Counted from the stretch's first letter, positions 53,013 through 62,979 are shown. The stretch: DNA of 64,000 nucleotides from Fischerella thermalis PCC 7521 (GCF_000317225.1 NZ_AJLL01000022.1:1-64000), one strand, 5' to 3'. Made by a program: numbers and translations. Notes: generated from the sequence alone by a model not told the origin.

Positions 53013-56000
53013 ATGAGCAAATCCCCATCACACTTACTGGCTGAGGCAGAGAAAGCGCAAGTTCTGGGTAAATTTACTGAAGCAGAAGAATATTATGAAC
53101 AAGCGATCGATACAGCAAAAGCAAATGGATCTCTGCAAACAGAAGCTTTAGCGTATGAATTAGCTGCGAAGTTTTATCTCGAGCGGGGTAGGTTGAGGTT
53201 TGCTCAGAATTACATAAAAGAGGCACACTACGCTTACACACGCTTAGATGCAAGGGCAAAAATAAAAGAGTTAGAAACACAATATCCCCAGTTACGATCT
53301 GAACTATCAGCAGCCGACAGCCACACTTCAACAGATTTAGAAGCTGTTATTAGAGCAAATCAGGCAATTGCGAGTGAAATTGAACTCGAGCGATCGCTCA
53401 GTGTCTTGATGAAAATTCTGATTGAGAATGCTCAAGCACAAACGGGTTATTTAATTTTGCCTTGCCAAACAGCATCAACAAGCACAGAAAAATGGGCGAT
53501 CGCAGCCTCTGGCACAATAGATATTGCCACAAACGAGCAAATCATTGTATTGCAATCTCTGGCGATTGCTGATCACCTACCTGCATCGGTGATTGATTAT
53601 GTGATCCAGACTTTAGAAAGTGTAGTTGTGGATGATGCTACCCGTGAGGGCAACTTTATTAATGATACTTATATTCAACAACACCAAACTAAATCAATAT
53701 TGTGTGTGCCACTGCTTCATCAAGAAGAATTGCTCGGCATTGTATATCTGGAAAATAATATTACTAATGGGGTATTTACAAAAGAGCAATTAAAAGTAAT
53801 AAAACTACTATCTGCCCAGGCAGCAATTTCACTTCACAATGCCAAACTGTACAACCAATTGCGTGAAAGTGAACAACAATTACGCACCAGAGAGCATCGA
53901 CTAAATCAGATTCTTGAAGCGATGCCGATAGGAGTGACAGCACACAATACCAATGGTGAGTTCATTTACAGCAATCTCAAGGCACAGCAGTTACTGGGGA
54001 TCACCGCTCCACTAGAAGTCACAACAGAGCAATTATTACAGGTTTTTCAAGTTTATCAAGCTGGAAGTGATCAGCTTTACCCCACTGACCAACTACCCAT
54101 CGTGCGTGCTTTTGCAGGTGAATCCGTCAAAATTGATGATATGGAGTTGCGTCAAGCTGATAAAACTGTGCCTTTAGAAGTTTTGACAACTCCCATCTTT
54201 GATGAGACAGGCGCAGTCATTTATGCGATCACAGCTTTTACCGACATTACCGAACGCAAACAAGCACAGAAACTCTTAGCCAAATATAATCAAACTCTAG
54301 AAGCTCAAATTGCCGAACGCACAGAAAAACTACAGCAGCAGCACGAAATTTTGCAAACGCTGTTTGACCACATGCCTGTAATGTTGAAACTTCGGGATCA
54401 AACGGGTCAAACTGTATTAATTAACCGGGAATATGAGCGTGTTCTAGGTTGGTCTTTGAGGGAAATTCGCGAGAGTGATTTCTTAGCAGAGTGCTATCCT
54501 GATTTGGAACAACGTCAGCGGGTTGAGGAACATATCCAGGCGGCGACTGGAAAATGGCAGGATTTCAAAACCAGGTGTCGGGACGATCGCTACGTGGATA
54601 CGACCTGGGCAAATATCCGACTGAGTAATGGCTGGACAGTCGGGATTGGCAAAGATATTAGCGATCGCAAGCAACTAGAAGCAGCGTTGCAAGCATCGAA
54701 AGCGAAACTCAAAGATATCCTCAACTCCGCCCAAGCTTCAATTGCCAGTTTTCGTGTTTACCCTGACGGCACTTGGGAGCCTGATTACCATTCTACAGGC
54801 TGTGAAACCGTTTTTGGCTATACTCCCCAAGAATTTACTCCGGCAGTTTGGTCATCACGGGTTCCTGCCGAAGATTTGGCAGCTATTATTGAACAGCGGT
54901 CAACAGCGATCCCCAAAGGAGAAGCGCTGACAGTAGAGTATCGTTTCTATCACAAAAATGGCTCTCTACGATGGATTACAGAGACCTTAACTTCTCGCTG
55001 GGATCAAGTCGGGGGTTGCTGGGTCGTGACAATGGTTGCAGTTGACATCACTGCTCATAAGCAAGCAGAGCAAGCATTACAGGAAGCTTACAGGAAATTA
55101 GAAGAATACAGCACTAACCAAGAAGCAGTAAATCAGGAGTTGCAACGCACTCTCGAGGATCTACAGGTACTTGAGGAAGAACGGCAAGAACAGAATCACC
55201 AGTTGCTGATTGAGCAACAGCGCTATAGAGATTTGTTTAACTTTGCCCCGGATGGATACTTAGTTACAGATGCACAAGGGAGAATTTTAGAAGCAAACCA
55301 TGCGATCGCAACGCTACTTTCTGTAGAATCGGGATTTTTAACTGGCAAACTCTTAGTTAGTTTTATTCCAGCATCTGCTCGGCGAGCATTTCGTACGCAA
55401 TTAAATCATTTATCCTCACTCCCAGATAAACAAACCTGGGAACTCAGCCTGCAACCCCGTCAGGGTGAGCCTTTTCCTGTTGAAATTACAGTTGCTCCTG
55501 TGCGTGATGCCCAAAAACTCATTGCTCTACGTTGGCTGATTCGAGATATTACTGAACGCAAACAAGCCGAAACAGCCCTGCGAGAAAGTGAGGAGCGATT
55601 TCGTGAAATTGCAGAAAATATTAACCAACTTTTCTTTGTCTGGTCTGCGGATTCTCAACAGTTTCTTTATATTAGTCCTGGGTATGAAAAGATTTACGGA
55701 CTAACTTGTGAGAGCCTTTATCAAAATTCCAGATCCTGGCTAGAGGTGGTGCATCCAGATGATCGCCCATCAGTATTGCAGTCTCTCGATCAACAGTATC
55801 AAGGCAAACATGCTCAGCGAGAATATCGGATTATTAAATCGGATGGCACAATTCGCTGGATGTTTGCCGAAGTGTTTCCAATTTTTGATCAAACAGGAAA
55901 CCTTTTACGCTACATCGGATTAACAGAAGATATCACTGAGCGTAAACGTGCTGAAGAAGCTTTGCGTCAACGGGAGCAAGAATTTCGGGCATTAGTGGAA

Positions 56001-59000
56001 AATGCCCCGGATGTGATTTCTCGAGTTGATCGAGAGTATCGCTTTTGCTATATCAATCCTCGTGTTGAACTAGAAACAGGCATTCCGCCAGCACAGTGGA
56101 TTGGTAAGACTGAGTTAGAAATGGGTTTCCCCCAAACCATTGTCAACCCATGGCACGCAGCCTTAGAGCATGTGTTTGAGACCAAACAGGAGCAGATTTA
56201 TGAAGCTGAGTTTCCCTGTCCTGAAGGAATAAGTTATTGGCTTTGTCGTCTGGTTCCGGAATTGGCTGAGGATGGTTCCGTTGCAACAGTTCTGAGCATT
56301 GCGCGAAATATCACTGACCGCAAACGGGCAGAGGAAGCGCTACGAGAAAGTGAACAGTTTTTACGCAGTATCTACGAAGGCATTGCTGCTGGGGTGTGTA
56401 TCGTTGATGTGCTAGAAGATGGCAGCTTTCGCTATGTTGGCATTAACCCCGCCCACGAGCGTATGTCTGGACTTTTATCAGCAGAAGTTGCAGGCAAAAC
56501 CCCCGAACAAGTGTTTTCACCAGAAGATGCACAGGCTGTGACTGCTCGTTATCGTGCCTGCATCATAGCTAGAGAACGAATCACTTATGAAGAGCGTCTA
56601 GTATTTAAAGGCAAAGAAACCTGGTGGATTACGAACCTGAGTCCGTTGCAAAACGAGAATGGGCAAATTTATCGTTTGATTGGCAGTTGCTTCAACATTA
56701 CCAGGCGGAAAAAACTGGAGCAGTCTTTGCAATTACAAGCAGAACAGGAACGCCTACTCATCACCATTACTCAGCACATTCGTCAATCACTCGACCTGGA
56801 ACAAATTTTGAGAACTACAGTAGTCGAAGTCCAGCGAACTCTCCAGACCGACCGCGTATTGATCTTCCGCTTAAATCAAGATGGTTCCGGACAGATAATC
56901 GAGGAAGCCGTGGTTCCAGAGTATCCCATGACATATCAAATGCGTTGGGTCGACGAATGTTTCCCTGATGACTGTTATGAGTACTATCGCCAAGGAAACC
57001 CTCGTATTTTACCAGATGTGGCCAAGGATGAGTGGGGGGCGTGTCTGGTTGAGTTTATGCAGCAAATTGGGGTGAAATCAAAAGTGGTTGCCCCCATTAT
57101 CCAAACCTTGGAAGATTCTTCGACTAGGGTTTGGGGATTGCTCATAGTTCACGCCTGCTCCCACTACCGCCAGTGGCAAGCATCTGAGGCAGAGTTTTTA
57201 CAGCAAATCAGCAACCAGTTAGCGATCGCCATTCATCAAGCAGATCTGTATTATCAGTTACAAATTGAATTAGCTGAACGCAAACAGATGCAATTAGTAT
57301 TGCAGGAACGCCAAGCAATACTACGGGCGATCGGGGACAATCTGCCTAAAGGATTCATTTTCCAAATTGTTCATGTTCCAGATCAGGGAGTTTACTTCTC
57401 CTACATTAGTGCCGGAATTGAAGACCTAATTGGGCTGAAGCCAGAAGCAATAATCCAGGATGCTAATGTTCTCAGGAACTTAATTCATGAAGAAGACAAA
57501 CCTGTCCGCCAAAAGTTAGGCCTGAAATCTCTCAAAACGCTGTGTATTTTTGAGATGCAGATGCGGTTTCGCAGCTTACGAGGAAACATTATCTGGTTAG
57601 ATGTGCGCTCAACGCCCCGACGCTTGCGGGATGGTCGGACAGTTTGGGATGGCGTAGGTATAGACATCACCGATATCAAACAGGCTGAAGATGCATTGCG
57701 CCGTAGTGAAGCACATCTGGCAATGGCTCAAAAAGTTGCCCAAATCGGCAGTTGGGAATTTGATCTCCAAAGCCAGCAGATCAATTGGTCAGAAACAACG
57801 TTCCATCACTGGGGAATAGAAATAGATCAAGGGGAACCAAGCTTTGCTGAATTGCTCGTAAGGGTGCATCCTGAGGATCGAGAGATTCTAAAACAACATA
57901 TTGAACGGGCAATTACCCAAGGTATTCCCTATGCCTTTGATCTACGAATTGTGTTGCCAGATGGTTCAATTCGTTACCTGGATTCCCGTGGAGAGCCGTT
58001 GGTGAACGCACAAGGACAGGTGATAAAACTGATTGGTACATCACTGGATATCACCGCTCGCAAGCAAGCCGAGGGGGCCCTACGCGAGAGTGAAGAGCGA
58101 TTCCGTAAGGCCTTTAATGCTGCGCCCATCGGCATGGCATTAGTTTCACCACAGGGACAATTTCTCAAGGTGAATCATTCCCTGTGTGAAATTGCTGGAT
58201 ACACTGAAGCAGAAATGCTTACTCTCACGTTGAAGGATGTCATCCATACCGATGATCTCGAGGCTAGTTTAGAAGCTATGCAACAGATGTTGGCGAATGA
58301 CATTCGTCTCTATCAAGTAGAGAAACGATCTCTGCACAAGCAAGGAGATGTGATCCATATTCTGTTGAATGTGTCGCTTGTCAAAGATCAACACAGACAA
58401 CCGCTCTATTTTATTGTTCAAATTCAAGATATTAGCGATCGCTACAAAGTTGATCGCATGAAAAATGAATTTATTTCGATTGTGAGTCACGAACTCCGCA
58501 CGCCGTTAACAGCTATTCGCGGTTCTTTGGGAATTTTAGAAACGGGTATCTTTGATCATGAACCCGAACAAGCGAAAGAAATGCTGCAAATAGCTTTTAA
58601 TAACAGCGATCGCCTTGTGCGTTTGGTGAACGACATCCTCGATCTCGAACGACTAGAGTCTGGCAAAACCCAACTTGTAATGGAAACATGCGAAATCGCC
58701 GATCTGGTACAGCAAGCAATTGAGACAGTGCAGGCGATCGCCAAAGAAGCCCGGGTGGAAATTTCCGTCATGGTTGCAAATATGCAAATTTGGGCAGCCC
58801 CAGATGCGATCGTGCAAACATTGATCAATTTATTAAGTAATGCTATCAAGTTCTCACCTGTGGGTGGTACAGTTTGGATAAGTACCGAAGTATTAAATCA
58901 GGAGATGGAAAAATGGAAAGATAGGGAAATAGGGAGAAAGATTTCACCCCACCACCCCACCACCCCATCTCCCCACTTTCCTAATTCCCATATTCTCTTT

Positions 59001-59231
59001 GCCGTTAAAGATCAAGGACGTGGCATTCCTCCAGAAAAGCTCGAAAGCATTTTTGGACGCTTTCAGCAAGTTGATGCTTCTGATTCTCGTCAAAAAGGGG
59101 GAACTGGGCTAGGATTATCCATCTGCAAGAGTATTGTTGACCAACATGGTGGACGTATTTGGGTAGAGAGTTTACTAGGAGAAGGAAGTACGTTTTATTT
59201 CATCTTGCCGCTCAAGAGGGGGGAAGCATGA
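53013..59231 (+). CDS. Giant multi-PAS/GAF sensor histidine kinase
   Basis: This 2072-residue cytosolic kinase starts with a TPR-like helical region (residues 1-95), then GAF (about 110-275) and seven PAS units, each ending in an ITERKxA-type motif (about 295-1240). A phytochrome-type GAF (about 1245-1410, with Cys1344 in ACLVEFMQQ) is followed by three more PAS units (about 1430-1810). HisKA has His1826 in SIVSHELRTPL, and the HATPase (about 1925-2070) has DQGRGIP and GGTGLGLSI. A low-complexity insert (SPHHPTTPSPH) lies inside the HATPase near residue 1975. The N-terminal TPR-GAF part matches the region after the AAA domain in cyanobacterial Ser/Thr-kinase hybrid proteins. Its stop overlaps the next gene by 4 bp. 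Confidence 0.9.
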   Translation: MSKSPSHLLAEAEKAQVLGKFTEAEEYYEQAIDTAKANGSLQTEALAYELAAKFYLERGRLRFAQNYIKEAHYAYTRLDARAKIKELETQYPQLRSELSAADSHTSTDLEAVIRANQAIASEIELERSLSVLMKILIENAQAQTGYLILPCQTASTSTEKWAIAASGTIDIATNEQIIVLQSLAIADHLPASVIDYVIQTLESVVVDDATREGNFINDTYIQQHQTKSILCVPLLHQEELLGIVYLENNITNGVFTKEQLKVIKLLSAQAAISLHNAKLYNQLRESEQQLRTREHRLNQILEAMPIGVTAHNTNGEFIYSNLKAQQLLGITAPLEVTTEQLLQVFQVYQAGSDQLYPTDQLPIVRAFAGESVKIDDMELRQADKTVPLEVLTTPIFDETGAVIYAITAFTDITERKQAQKLLAKYNQTLEAQIAERTEKLQQQHEILQTLFDHMPVMLKLRDQTGQTVLINREYERVLGWSLREIRESDFLAECYPDLEQRQRVEEHIQAATGKWQDFKTRCRDDRYVDTTWANIRLSNGWTVGIGKDISDRKQLEAALQASKAKLKDILNSAQASIASFRVYPDGTWEPDYHSTGCETVFGYTPQEFTPAVWSSRVPAEDLAAIIEQRSTAIPKGEALTVEYRFYHKNGSLRWITETLTSRWDQVGGCWVVTMVAVDITAHKQAEQALQEAYRKLEEYSTNQEAVNQELQRTLEDLQVLEEERQEQNHQLLIEQQRYRDLFNFAPDGYLVTDAQGRILEANHAIATLLSVESGFLTGKLLVSFIPASARRAFRTQLNHLSSLPDKQTWELSLQPRQGEPFPVEITVAPVRDAQKLIALRWLIRDITERKQAETALRESEERFREIAENINQLFFVWSADSQQFLYISPGYEKIYGLTCESLYQNSRSWLEVVHPDDRPSVLQSLDQQYQGKHAQREYRIIKSDGTIRWMFAEVFPIFDQTGNLLRYIGLTEDITERKRAEEALRQREQEFRALVENAPDVISRVDREYRFCYINPRVELETGIPPAQWIGKTELEMGFPQTIVNPWHAALEHVFETKQEQIYEAEFPCPEGISYWLCRLVPELAEDGSVATVLSIARNITDRKRAEEALRESEQFLRSIYEGIAAGVCIVDVLEDGSFRYVGINPAHERMSGLLSAEVAGKTPEQVFSPEDAQAVTARYRACIIARERITYEERLVFKGKETWWITNLSPLQNENGQIYRLIGSCFNITRRKKLEQSLQLQAEQERLLITITQHIRQSLDLEQILRTTVVEVQRTLQTDRVLIFRLNQDGSGQIIEEAVVPEYPMTYQMRWVDECFPDDCYEYYRQGNPRILPDVAKDEWGACLVEFMQQIGVKSKVVAPIIQTLEDSSTRVWGLLIVHACSHYRQWQASEAEFLQQISNQLAIAIHQADLYYQLQIELAERKQMQLVLQERQAILRAIGDNLPKGFIFQIVHVPDQGVYFSYISAGIEDLIGLKPEAIIQDANVLRNLIHEEDKPVRQKLGLKSLKTLCIFEMQMRFRSLRGNIIWLDVRSTPRRLRDGRTVWDGVGIDITDIKQAEDALRRSEAHLAMAQKVAQIGSWEFDLQSQQINWSETTFHHWGIEIDQGEPSFAELLVRVHPEDREILKQHIERAITQGIPYAFDLRIVLPDGSIRYLDSRGEPLVNAQGQVIKLIGTSLDITARKQAEGALRESEERFRKAFNAAPIGMALVSPQGQFLKVNHSLCEIAGYTEAEMLTLTLKDVIHTDDLEASLEAMQQMLANDIRLYQVEKRSLHKQGDVIHILLNVSLVKDQHRQPLYFIVQIQDISDRYKVDRMKNEFISIVSHELRTPLTAIRGSLGILETGIFDHEPEQAKEMLQIAFNNSDRLVRLVNDILDLERLESGKTQLVMETCEIADLVQQAIETVQAIAKEARVEISVMVANMQIWAAPDAIVQTLINLLSNAIKFSPVGGTVWISTEVLNQEMEKWKDREIGRKISPHHPTTPSPHFPNSHILFAVKDQGRGIPPEKLESIFGRFQQVDASDSRQKGGTGLGLSICKSIVDQHGGRIWVESLLGEGSTFYFILPLKRGEA

Positions 59232-59602
59232 TCAAACGCGTCTTAATTGTAGACGACGAAAAAGACATTCGTAGAGTAATTCAAGTCTCCCTGGAAAAAT
59301 TTGCAGGCTGGAAAGCCTTCCTGGCTGAGTCAGGTGAGGAAGGATTACTCAAAGCAAAAACTGAACAACCCCTAGACGCTATTCTCCTAGATGTGTCAAT
59401 GCCAGATATGGATGGATTTCAGGTTTATGATCGTCTTCGTTCGGATGTAACGACGCAATCCATTCCAGTTATACTGCTTACAGCTAAGGTGTTACCGAGC
59501 GATCGCCAACGCTTTGCCAAGATGCGAGTTGCTGGTGTGATCACCAAACCGTTTGACCCCATGACAGTTTGGAATCAGGTGAATGCAATTTTGGGCTGGT
59601 AG
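59228..59602 (+). CDS. Single-domain response regulator (CheY-like)
   Basis: This 124-residue protein consists of one receiver domain. The acidic pair is in LIVDDEKD, the phospho-acceptor Asp near residue 57 in ILLDVSMPDMDG, and the conserved Thr and Lys are in LLTAKV and ITKPFDP. The ATG overlaps the kinase stop (ATGA), so translational coupling is likely and this is the natural partner of the kinase. I rejected a longer upstream start inside the kinase frame. With no output domain it probably passes phosphate to the HPt domain of the 797-residue regulator or to a motor-like target. Confidence 0.9.
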   Translation: MIKRVLIVDDEKDIRRVIQVSLEKFAGWKAFLAESGEEGLLKAKTEQPLDAILLDVSMPDMDGFQVYDRLRSDVTTQSIPVILLTAKVLPSDRQRFAKMRVAGVITKPFDPMTVWNQVNAILGW

Positions 59603-59800
59603 CTTGAGAAAGCAAAAGCAAATAATCATGCGATAATGATAATCAACTGGTTTTAGAAATTGCTTACAAGTGTCTTAGTTTTTGGCTTTATTCTTCTGTG
59701 TAAAGTAATTCAATCCTAGAAAGACCCAGTGACAGAGTTTAATCCATCTTCAAAATCCCCCTTTGGGTGCGCTCTTGAGCGGCCTAAAGTAAATTCAGTC

Positions 59801-60199
59801 ATGTCTGGTAAGCTCATCTTACTCATCGATCACGAAGCTTCTGTCCGAGCGATTTTGCAAGTTTGCTTAAGTCGCCTTGGTGGCTGGGATGTGCTGTCAG
59901 TTTCCTCTCTCAGTCAAGGGCTGGAAGTTTTGATGCTTAAAGAAGCATTATTGATCAGAAGACCCGATGCTATTCTTCTAGATATGCCAATGCTCGCAAC
60001 AGATGGTCTTGGGGTTATTCAAGAATTTAGAAACCATCCACTTATCCAACCAATTCCAATTGTTTTGATCACTGCAAAAGCCAGCTGGTTTTCACCTCAA
60101 CAGCTTAAACAGATGAGAATTGTCGGGGCGATCGCCAAGCCTTTCAACCCAATTAAACTGCCCAAACAAATTACTGACATACTTAATTGGAAATCATAA
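59801..60199 (+). CDS. Single-domain response regulator, atypical receiver
   Basis: This 132-residue receiver (from the ATG at 59801) reads LILLIDHEASVRAILQV; the second acidic residue of the usual DD pair is His. The acceptor Asp is in ILLDMPMLATDG, and LITAKA and IAKPFNP supply the Thr and Lys. Loss of one metal-binding acid may weaken phosphorylation. A GTG at 59729 would add 24 residues and has a better purine-rich leader, so the true start is uncertain. It is the fourth gene of the signalling cluster, 198 bases after the previous receiver, and resembles it, suggesting duplication. Confidence 0.75.
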   Translation: MSGKLILLIDHEASVRAILQVCLSRLGGWDVLSVSSLSQGLEVLMLKEALLIRRPDAILLDMPMLATDGLGVIQEFRNHPLIQPIPIVLITAKASWFSPQQLKQMRIVGAIAKPFNPIKLPKQITDILNWKS

Positions 60200-60493
60200 C
60201 TAAGTTAATACCAATTTTGGATTTTAGATTTTAGATTTTGGATTGGGAGTTTTTGTCAAAAAGCTATATTAGAAATCTCAAATAATCATAACTATGCTCC
60301 AAATTCTTTCTGTCCTCCTCATCAACTCTAGGCGATACAACATCTGCAAATCATAGATTCAAACATCAGGTATCATAATATTTGCTGTATATTTTTGTGA
60401 TCATATTTGCTATAGATATCCTAAATAGACTGCCACAAAATTTCTGACAGGCTAAAGGATTTCGTATTAAGCAATGGGCGTGTTTAATATCAA

Positions 60494-60614
60494 GTCCGGC
60501 TAATTACTTACGATATGATTGGTCTTGTAGATAGCAAGTAATTGGTTTTTCCCATTACCCATTACCAATTACCAATTACCGGCCTCCACGAATATGATAA
60601 GTCTTCAAACGGAC
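60494..60614. repeat. Interspersed element, copy B
   Basis: The 121-base element starts GTCCGGCTAATTACTTACG and ends GATAAGTCTTCAAACGGAC. It matches copy A at 42049-42171 over both ends and diverges in the middle. The first five bases, GTCCG, are exactly complementary to the last five, CGGAC. The preceding stretch 60200-60493 has no gene. Confidence 0.75.
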
Positions 60615-60864
60615 ATGATATAAATGATGGTTAAAGCCCACCTACGGGAAGTTGCTCTTACGAGCGTCTACACTACAAACCTACCAAAATTAGTGTAGTC
60701 GACTACTAATAATAAACAACTTAAGTCAAATCTTAAAATGAAGATATTCACTAGTAAATATTGTGATAACAGGCAATAATTTATTGAGAAGCAAAATGCT
60801 ATTGCTTAGCAAACTCTGAACCTAAAATTACTGTGAAGTAGAATTTATTGGACAAAATAACAGA

Positions 60865-60893
60865 TTGACGTTATGACAAATTGGCGCTAGGAT
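60865..60893 (+). promoter_or_regulatory. Sigma-70-type promoter
   Basis: TTGACG (60865-60870) and TAGGAT (60888-60893) are separated by exactly 17 bases. Transcription would start near 60900, directly before a series of hairpins. There is no reading frame after it on this strand. Confidence 0.5.
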
Positions 60894-60899
60894 TAATGC

Positions 60900-61040
60900 T
60901 TTCATAAGGAAAACCCCAGTGGCACTGGGGCTGGCTTGAACGTTTCCTATGTCACTATAGTCACATAGTGGCTATTCCGAAACAGTGAATCTCACCCATA
61001 AAATTGGGTAAAAGTTAACCCCGGTCGCACCGGGGTTAAC
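60900..61040 (+). ncRNA. Candidate structured small RNA
   Basis: About 140 bases contain four stem-loops. The first is CCCCAGT/ACTGGGG (60914-60930) inside an AGGAAA/TTTCCT closing stem (60907-60948). The others are CACTAT/ATAGTG (60953-60970), ACCCA/TGGGT (60994-61009), and a perfect 12-bp stem GTTAACCCCGGT with its complement across CGC (61014-61040). The last one is GC-rich but lacks a following T tract on this strand; on the other strand CTTTTAC follows it. It does not match tRNA, tmRNA, SRP RNA or RNase P signatures that I can recall. Strand is inferred from the promoter. Confidence 0.45.
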
Positions 61041-62403
61041 TCTGGACTGGCGCTGCAAATAGTTACGAACAGAGGATATAGCAGCATCTAGCAGCAAAAA
61101 CATGAGGTGTATCAGATGTTTTTTTGTCATTTTCACACAAATTCTCAACACGAAAAAATGACAAGTCATGGCATATGGTTCATCCTTACTACTATATTTC
61201 CCAGGGATATGTGGCAATAGGCAGTCCTGCAACAGCCAATAGAAAAGCAAGCTCTTTAAGGTGTAGCTAGCTTCGCAACAATGAAATAGGAATCCAATAT
61301 CTGGAGTAATCTCATCTGGTTCCTCGTCAAGGAGCGACAAGGAAGAAATTTTTCACAGAAAGTCGGCAGGCAAATTTGACTCCAATCAATTAGTGATATC
61401 AAATTTAAGAAAGATTGCGACAGATGTAAAATTCAAATTTTCTTCAATAGAGCTTTCGTAATCAAAAATCCACAATTGACAAGATTATCAAAATTTGATG
61501 CTAAACAATAGATGATAAAATCGAACTCTGTTGATTTATAATCATGAGTTATGTGATTGTAGTAAGCTTAAATTTGTTAGGTATGTTTTATTATTTATTT
61601 CTTATATATTCCTTATCACTGGCTTATTTTTACAAGCTAAAATAACACAGACAATACGCATAAATTATGAAACTTGTTCTCTAATATCTGTTAATGAAGG
61701 AGTTTCATGGAATAAAAATTTAAATTTGATAAATAACAGGAATTTACAAAATGATTGCGAAAGATGCTTTACAAAAGCTATATCCAGAGATTCTGTCAAC
61801 ATGTTTTGTGTTTTAGATTTGTAATTGTAGATTGTTTTCAATCCAAAATCTAAAATTGACAGACCCATCATTGAAAATTCTCTATACTAATCATTGTCCT
61901 GATTCATTAGTAATTTTTGTTTCGTTATTTAGCTTATATAGGTAAGGATATTTCCTGAATTATAAGGTTTTCATAAAAAATATGAGGGATAGAAGAAATA
62001 ACTTGTTGCTTACAATATTATTCCTGCTCATACTATTGCTTTATTTACCATTTATCTGACTAAATAATTATAACCAAGCTTCAAATACACACCTTTCATA
62101 AGATCAAAATTTTGAAGTACCATGCCTTATCAACAAATGGTTGCCAGACCCATGTTAAAGGTTTTATCTATAAAAGCAAAGCATGATAAATCGCATATGC
62201 AATTTATCCATGCAAGCAAAGTAATTGTGGTGACGATCATTTTTGTTCCCGCTAGATTACATCATCAAACAAGCAAGCAACAATCACCTAAACAGTTACA
62301 TTACCACCTTCGACAACGACAGCACCCTTGGGGTATAGAAAGCATCGGTCTGAATATCTCTTTAAAGCAATTGCACTAGCCAGAAAACCAACGGAGTGCA
62401 GAG
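61041..62403. other. Long intergenic region with no convincing gene
   Basis: Three weak frames occur here (61340-60972 minus, 61531-61824 plus from TTG, 62122-62379 plus), but none has family features, a good ribosome site or protein-like composition. The first runs through the strong hairpin at 61014. The DNA is AT-rich and contains short AAAATCTAAAATT-type repeats near 61840-61860. Nothing else is assigned. Confidence 0.45.
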
Positions 62404-62979
62404 ATGAACATTTTGAAAACACAGTCATACAATAGGACAGATCTTATGGAAAATCCTATTAGCCTAATCATTGCTTGTTTTAGAGACCAAAAAGAAGCTG
62501 CTGAAGTACTTGAGGAGCTAAAGCTACTTAAAAAAGAAAAAACTATCGGCCTTTGGAATGCAGCAGTTATTACTAAGAATCAAAACGGTAAGCTGTCTCT
62601 GAAAGAGATAGCCCAAACAGTAGGAATTAAAAGTGATGCGGGTATTTGTGGCATTTTAGGTGCCATTATCGGCATTGTTGCAGGTGGGCCAATTGCAGGC
62701 ATTGTGTTAGATACCGCACCCCGTGCTTTTAGTGGAAAAGTGATAAATTTGGGGTTTGACAACCGAGAACTTAGAGAAATTGGGGACTCTATGGTTCCTG
62801 GTAGTTCTGCCATTGTTGCCATTATTGAAAATAAGTGGGTTGAAGAACTGGTTTATACCCTGACAAAAGTAGGAACCGAAGTCATTCGTCAGCAGCCCAA
62901 GGATACAGTAGCCGACGCGATCGCTTTTGATGGTTGTTTTGAGGATACAAACAAAATAAGTACAAAAGTTGCTTTGTAA
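62404..62979 (+). CDS. DUF1269-like protein with glycine-zipper segment
   Basis: This 191-residue protein fits the DUF1269 family. The N-terminal part resembles a ferredoxin-like fold (LIIACFRDQKEAAEVLEELK). A glycine-rich hydrophobic segment near residues 79-105 (ICGILGAIIGIVAGGPIAGI) is typical of this family and may insert in or associate with a membrane. The C-terminal strand region reads GSSAIVAIIENKWVEELVYT. The start at 62404 has GGAG about 10 bases upstream; an internal ATG at 62446 is an alternative. The physiological role is unknown. Confidence 0.75.
   Translation: MNILKTQSYNRTDLMENPISLIIACFRDQKEAAEVLEELKLLKKEKTIGLWNAAVITKNQNGKLSLKEIAQTVGIKSDAGICGILGAIIGIVAGGPIAGIVLDTAPRAFSGKVINLGFDNRELREIGDSMVPGSSAIVAIIENKWVEELVYTLTKVGTEVIRQQPKDTVADAIAFDGCFEDTNKISTKVAL

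Noticed and set aside
59159-59227. Longer start for the receiver gene inside the kinase frame
   Set aside because: The receiver fold begins at the ATG at 59228, which overlaps the kinase stop in the standard ATGA coupling arrangement.
60972-61340. 122-codon minus-strand frame
   Set aside because: It passes through the perfect hairpin at 61014-61040 and overlaps the candidate RNA; no family features.
62122-62379. 85-codon frame before the DUF1269 gene
   Set aside because: The composition (many His, Gln, Lys) and absence of motifs suggest a chance frame; no ribosome site.
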